A stretch of 64,000 bases of DNA from Rostratula benghalensis. Taxonomy: Eukaryota; Chordata; Aves; Charadriiformes; Rostratulidae. The stretch spans positions 597,545-661,544 of the forward strand of contig VXAI01000046.1 in NCBI GenBank assembly GCA_013399305.1, written 5' to 3'. This document shows positions 61,801-64,000 of the stretch, in pieces. The notes under the pieces are model-generated. The model saw only the letters and a list, made by a program, of their open reading frames with translations, did no database searches and had not been told where the DNA came from. The translations under genes were made by a program, and so were the position numbers. Position 1 is the first letter of the stretch; every line of letters begins with the position of its first letter.

Positions 61801-63482
61801 TTACAACATGCGGAGCTCTCAGTCTGGTTTCTGTTTTAAGTATAATACATTAGGCCCAACTGAAAATGCTAAAGGTTGGCTTTTGTATTTTTGGCACAAT
61901 CTGGTGTAATGACTTTAGTCTCTCTCACCAGATTAAAGAATTTAGGAATAAGAAATGTCAACCATCTGTAAAGAGTGTTCCAAACTTGAGCCTTAAAACC
62001 TAAAAAATCTGTATCCAATTTACTTGTGATAATATTTATTTTTACTTTTTATCACATTATGTTTGAGGGTGGTTTTGTTTTCAATATCTGAAGAATTGCT
62101 TGAAAAAGATGGTTTGTTTATGCAGCAGGCATTGCCCGTAGACTTAAGCAGCAGTGGTATAAGAAGTCACGGAAGTGGTGCTTTTCATGGAACATCTGCT
62201 TTTGACCCCTGCTGTCCTGGTTCTTCATCTCGAACTGCAATTTATGGGCATCAGGCTGGTGCGGGCCCAAGTCAGTCAATAACAATAGACGGATATGGAT
62301 CGAGTATGGTTGCACAGCCACAGCCCCAACCCCCTCCTCAGGCATCACTCTCTTCCTGTCGGCATTATATGCATTCTCCCTGTAAGTACTGGTAATTACT
62401 GGGTACCTGGGGGGGGACAAACAGATTTCCAGACAACATATGAACACTCTTACTATCTGCTTTGATCTTAGAACTAGCCTAGCAAAGCACGTATTAAAAA
62501 ATGCATTTAAACAGTACAACTTGTGTAGAAGATTTGATTAGGATCAAGGTGAAGTTAAAATATTTTCTTTTGAGTGACCTTAATAACATTTAGACTTAAA
62601 ACCCTGTATTTACTATGGAAATATTCTCCATCCCCTTCGTGTTTCAGCAATGCCTTTCTTTTTCATTGGGCCATCCCCTGTCCCACCCCACCAATAAGTC
62701 CTGCTTGGCTGAGACTCAGAGTCAACTTGTTTGTTTGTAATTTTTTTTGAGTGTGTGTATGTGGAATTTTACTGTCCCTACAGAATAGGGGACTTCATGC
62801 TGGGGGGTGGTGAGTTTTTAAAATATCAAACAACAAACTTTGAAGTAAAATTTCTCACCATACATACTTTTTTCAGCATTTTTTTTTCTTTTTACCAACG
62901 TTGGCGATTGGGATACTTTTGGCTGCAGAAAATGGGGGTTTCTTGTAGGGTATATTGCTGGAATTACTTTATTTGGAAATTGCATAAATACATATTCCTA
63001 TGTTGCCACTGTTTACACTAGTGTAATAATATTGAAGCACCTGTGTGAAGACACCTTTTTTGAATAAATTCATGTCAAAACCTGCTACTGACCAAATTAA
63101 AAGCACATAATGTTTTCATTGCAGATGCTTCTTTGACCAGACCTCTTCACCATCAAGCGTCTGCGTGTCCTCACTCTCATGGAAATCCTCCTCCACAGCC
63201 ACAACCTCCACCTCAAGTCGATTATGTTATCCCTCATCCAGTGCATCCCTTCCATCCTTCAATCTCCTCTCATGCATCTTCTCATCCTGTTCCGCCTCCG
63301 CCTCCACCACCAACTCATCCTTTAGCCAACGCAGCTGCTCCAATACCACAGCATCTCCCTGCAACACACCAGCCTATATCCCATCACATCCCTGCAACAG
63401 CACCTCCAGCACAGAGGCTACATCCTCATGAAGTGATCCAGAGGATGGAGGTCCAGAGAAGAAGAATGATGCAACACCCAAC
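39928..63482 (+). CDS. RNF111: RNF111 / Arkadia E3 ubiquitin ligase, first seven coding exons, RING end outside window
   Basis: Join: 39928-40804, 51400-51526, 56560-56723, 59499-59696, 60525-60844, 62126-62381, 63125-63482. This is 2300 nt, about 766 residues of an expected 980-1000. Order: conserved N-terminal RNF111_N region with NLS RKKRK (91-95), Ser-rich acidic tract (about 251-275), three SUMO-interacting motifs (VVVI about 299-302, VEIVTV about 325-330, VVDLTV about 381-386), Ser/Thr-rich spacer, Cys/His/Pro-rich middle with seven consecutive His (about 514-520), and a Pro/His-rich segment ending RMMQHPT. Arkadia recognises SUMO chains through its SIMs and uses a C-terminal RING to ubiquitinate substrates including SKI, SKIL (SnoN) and SMAD7, which raises TGF-beta/Nodal signalling, and it acts in DNA repair via XPC. 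The RING exons are to the right of the window. One intron needs a GC donor (60845). Confidence 0.97.
41498..41549 (+). repeat. G-rich tract with five G4+ runs
   Basis: G-runs at 41498-41501, 41509-41514, 41520-41523, 41538-41541 and 41546-41549 on the RNF111 transcript strand, separated by T-rich loops of 7, 5, 14 and 4 bases. A potential intronic G-quadruplex. Confidence 0.6.
41911..42098 (+). mobile_element. CR1 LINE 3' fragment, plus orientation
   Basis: CAGGTTACCCAGAGAAGCTG, then AGGTTGGATGGGGCATTGAG, CAACCTGGTCTAGTGG, TCTTTAAGGTCC and AAACCATTCTATGATC reproduce the avian CR1 3' end in order and terminate at the typical ATTCTATGAT tail. It is 5'-truncated, as usual for CR1, and moderately diverged. 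Confidence 0.92.
45400..46200 (-). mobile_element. Probable endogenous-retrovirus LTR, minus orientation
   Basis: A block differing from the surrounding intron: GC-rich in its right half, TA-rich in its left half. Read on the minus strand, the left end has GAAAATAAAGCTTTAAT, the AATAAA polyadenylation layout of an LTR, followed by a possible CCTACA end. No coding gag/pol/env frame is seen. Neither boundary nor a target duplication was found, so class and limits are uncertain. Confidence 0.4.
51400..51526 (+). CDS. RNF111: RNF111 exon 3: SIM1 and SIM2
   Basis: 127 nt, codons 293-335. [16 protein letters not shown] and [15 protein letters not shown] carry two SUMO-interacting motifs with adjacent acidic residues. 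The acceptor is CCTCATCAG and the donor is AG|GTGAGA. Phase 1 in, 2 out. Confidence 0.97.
51728..51876. repeat. 149-bp direct duplication, copy A
   Basis: Begins CTTTGCCAAAGCTTTAGAGG and ends CTATCTAGGGATTG. It is identical to copy B (52971-53119) except for two substitutions near the left end. Flanks are unrelated on both sides. Confidence 0.95.
52971..53119. repeat. 149-bp direct duplication, copy B
   Basis: Begins CTTTGCCAAAGCTTAAGAGT and ends CTATCTAGGGATTG. Same length and orientation as copy A, 147 of 149 positions equal by eye. The start-to-start distance is 1243 bp. Confidence 0.95.
56560..56723 (+). CDS. RNF111: RNF111 exon 4: SIM3
   Basis: 164 nt, codons 335-390. It encodes [12 protein letters not shown] and, at the end, [26 protein letters not shown] followed by DED is the third SUMO-interacting motif. 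The donor is GATG|GTAAGT. Phase 2 in, 1 out. Confidence 0.97.
56724..59498 (+). other. RNF111 intron 4 (2.8 kb)
   Basis: Contains A-rich/C4 low-complexity patches (about 57085-57145 and 58600-58631). Nothing else recognised. Confidence 0.7.
59499..59696 (+). CDS. RNF111: RNF111 exon 5, Ser/Thr-rich spacer
   Basis: 198 nt (66 codons' length), residues 390-456, phase 1 at both ends. [11 protein letters not shown] and STSEQASD match mammalian RNF111; the rest is a fast-evolving Ser/Pro/Thr linker. The exon is symmetric and could be skipped in frame. Confidence 0.95.
59697..60524 (+). other. RNF111 intron 5 (0.8 kb)
   Basis: 828 bp with a T-run near 60440-60451. No recognised element. Confidence 0.7.
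60525..60844 (+). CDS. RNF111: RNF111 exon 6, Cys/His-rich with His7 run, GC donor
   Basis: 320 nt, codons 456-562. It encodes [20 protein letters not shown], then [16 protein letters not shown] followed by seven His (CAT then six CAC), and ends SSGTSYHDQ. The exon must end after CAG at 60844 to stay in frame with exon 7 (QALPVDLS). The next bases are GCAGGT, so the donor dinucleotide is GC. The nearby GT at 60849 would break the frame. Confidence 0.93.
60845..62125 (+). other. RNF111 intron 6, non-canonical GC-AG
   Basis: 1281 bp. It starts GCAGGT and ends TATGCAG, with a second CAG directly after (NAGNAG). About 38% of it is the solo LTR. Confidence 0.8.
61258..61748 (-). mobile_element. 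Solo LTR of an avian endogenous retrovirus, in RNF111 intron 6
   Basis: Read on the minus strand, the element starts TGTCCTGTTTTCAGCTGGGA and ends GCTTAAACCACAGCA, the recognisable ends of a common avian LTR family (recalled start TGTCCTGGTTTCAGCTGGGA). It is 491 bp with TG...CA termini and likely 5-bp target duplications, CAGTT (61253-61257) and CAGCT (61749-61753), with one mismatch. No internal retroviral sequence adjoins it, so this is a solo LTR left by recombination. The 5-bp duplication would suit an ERVL-like group, but the class is inferred. Confidence 0.82.
62126..62381 (+). CDS. RNF111: RNF111 exon 7
   Basis: 256 nt, codons 563-648. It encodes [34 protein letters not shown], and a Gln/Pro run then SSCRHYM. 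The start is taken at 62126 so the protein reads HDQQALP as in mammals. Use of the second AG (start 62129) would drop one Gln. The donor is CCCT|GTAAGT. Confidence 0.94.
62382..63124 (+). other. RNF111 intron 7 (0.74 kb)
   Basis: 743 bp. Short G-run near 62410 and T-runs; no recognised element. Confidence 0.7.
63125..63482 (+). CDS. RNF111: RNF111 exon 8, Pro/His-rich, last clear RNF111 exon in window
   Basis: 358 nt, codons 648-767. It encodes [35 protein letters not shown], a Pro run, [20 protein letters not shown] and ends [11 protein letters not shown]. The donor AC|GTATGT leaves phase 2. The mammalian continuation (RAHERPPPHPHR...) is not in the window. Confidence 0.96.
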
Positions 63483-63637
63483 GTATGTCACAAACATACT
63501 CAGAACAATATTTAAACATATAATTCATTTTCCTCAGGTTTGTAAAATGTTGCATGTGAATCTCGAACTGTTAATTGCATGGTTAGGAATTGTTAGTATT
63601 AAACCATGGTAAGAAGTGTCTTTACCTTCTATCACAG

Positions 63638-63685
63638 TCGTGTGAGCCTTAAGATTGAACCATTACATCTCTCAATAGTGTCCAG
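63638..63685 (+). other. Candidate 48-nt in-frame RNF111 cassette exon (unproven)
   Basis: A pyrimidine-rich stretch ending TTCTATCACAG is followed by 48 open bases and a strong donor CCAG|GTAAGG. Entering in the phase exon 8 leaves (phase 2), it reads RVSLKIEPLHLSIVS and leaves in phase 2 again, so it could be included or skipped without changing downstream frame. I do not recall this segment in the canonical mammalian protein. It could be a pseudo-exon. Confidence 0.35.
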
Positions 63686-64000
63686 GTAAGGCACAAATGG
63701 GGCATGGAAGAGAAGAGAAGTGTACATTTCTCTTGCCCATTAGTCATTCTCCAGAGAACAGGCAGGAATTCCTTTTCAAGCTGGACAGCCCAGAAAGTGC
63801 ATCATAAGTGCATACTTTCAAATGTATTCCTTGACAGTGTATTTTGCCTTGTTGATGCTGTTATGGTTCTTTTTGTCTAATGCTTTAAAATAAAACAAAC
63901 AGTTTATCATAAGAGATCATTTGTCAGCCTTAATTCAGATTTAACTGTAGATAGTTACCTAGCTTTACTATGCCTTCGTGTCTTTAGAAGAGAAGGAAGA

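Noticed and set aside
63165..63431. Ser-rich second frame inside RNF111 exon 8
   Set aside because: Shadow of the conserved Pro/His-rich reading frame.
1..64000. CRISPR arrays, operons, phage or bacterial toxin systems
   Set aside because: The window is animal nuclear DNA with spliced genes; no regularly spaced repeats or prokaryotic gene clusters are present.

Overview
The window is vertebrate nuclear DNA, most likely from a bird. It shows GT-AG introns, CpG-island promoters, two CR1 LINE 3' fragments (one ending in the typical ATTCTATGAT tail), an avian-type retroviral solo LTR, and introns that look roughly half the mammalian length. No Alu, L1 or other mammal-specific repeats were seen. 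The CR1 and LTR types favour a bird over a turtle or crocodile, but no species can be named. Nothing prokaryotic, viral-replicative or plasmid-like is present.

Two conserved genes lie head to head, the same order as SLTM and RNF111 on human 15q. (1) SLTM, minus strand, 551-20835: sixteen coding exons give about 739 residues from the start codon through the SAP domain, an acidic region, the RRM, a Lys/Glu-rich linker and most of the Arg/Glu-rich helix. The C-terminal part lies beyond the left edge. (2) RNF111 (Arkadia), plus strand: a CpG-island promoter and probable non-coding first exon end at 29399, and seven coding exons from 39928 to 63482 give about 766 residues. These hold the N-terminal domain, an NLS, three SUMO-interacting motifs and the His/Pro-rich middle. 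The C-terminal RING exons lie beyond the right edge.

Layout: 1-20.8 kb is SLTM (largest intron 12.06-19.84 kb). 20.2-21.5 kb is the SLTM CpG island. 21.5-29.0 kb is AT-rich intergenic DNA with two GC-richer islets. 29.0-29.6 kb is the RNF111 CpG island, carrying two CTCF-like motifs. 29.4-39.9 kb is RNF111 intron 1. 39.9-64 kb holds the RNF111 coding exons and introns, with a CR1 fragment, a probable ERV LTR, a 149-bp direct duplication and a solo LTR.

Both products are nuclear regulators linked to transcription: SLTM is a SAFB-family repressor, and RNF111 is a SUMO-targeted ubiquitin ligase that amplifies TGF-beta/Nodal signalling. The most interesting observations are a possible unlisted 48-nt in-frame RNF111 cassette exon carrying a SUMO-acceptor consensus, a non-canonical GC-AG intron with a NAGNAG acceptor, a frame-neutral two-exon block holding all three SUMO-interacting motifs, and the near-perfect 149-bp duplication. 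Exon borders were set by eye from reading frame, splice consensus and recalled homology. No alignment was run.
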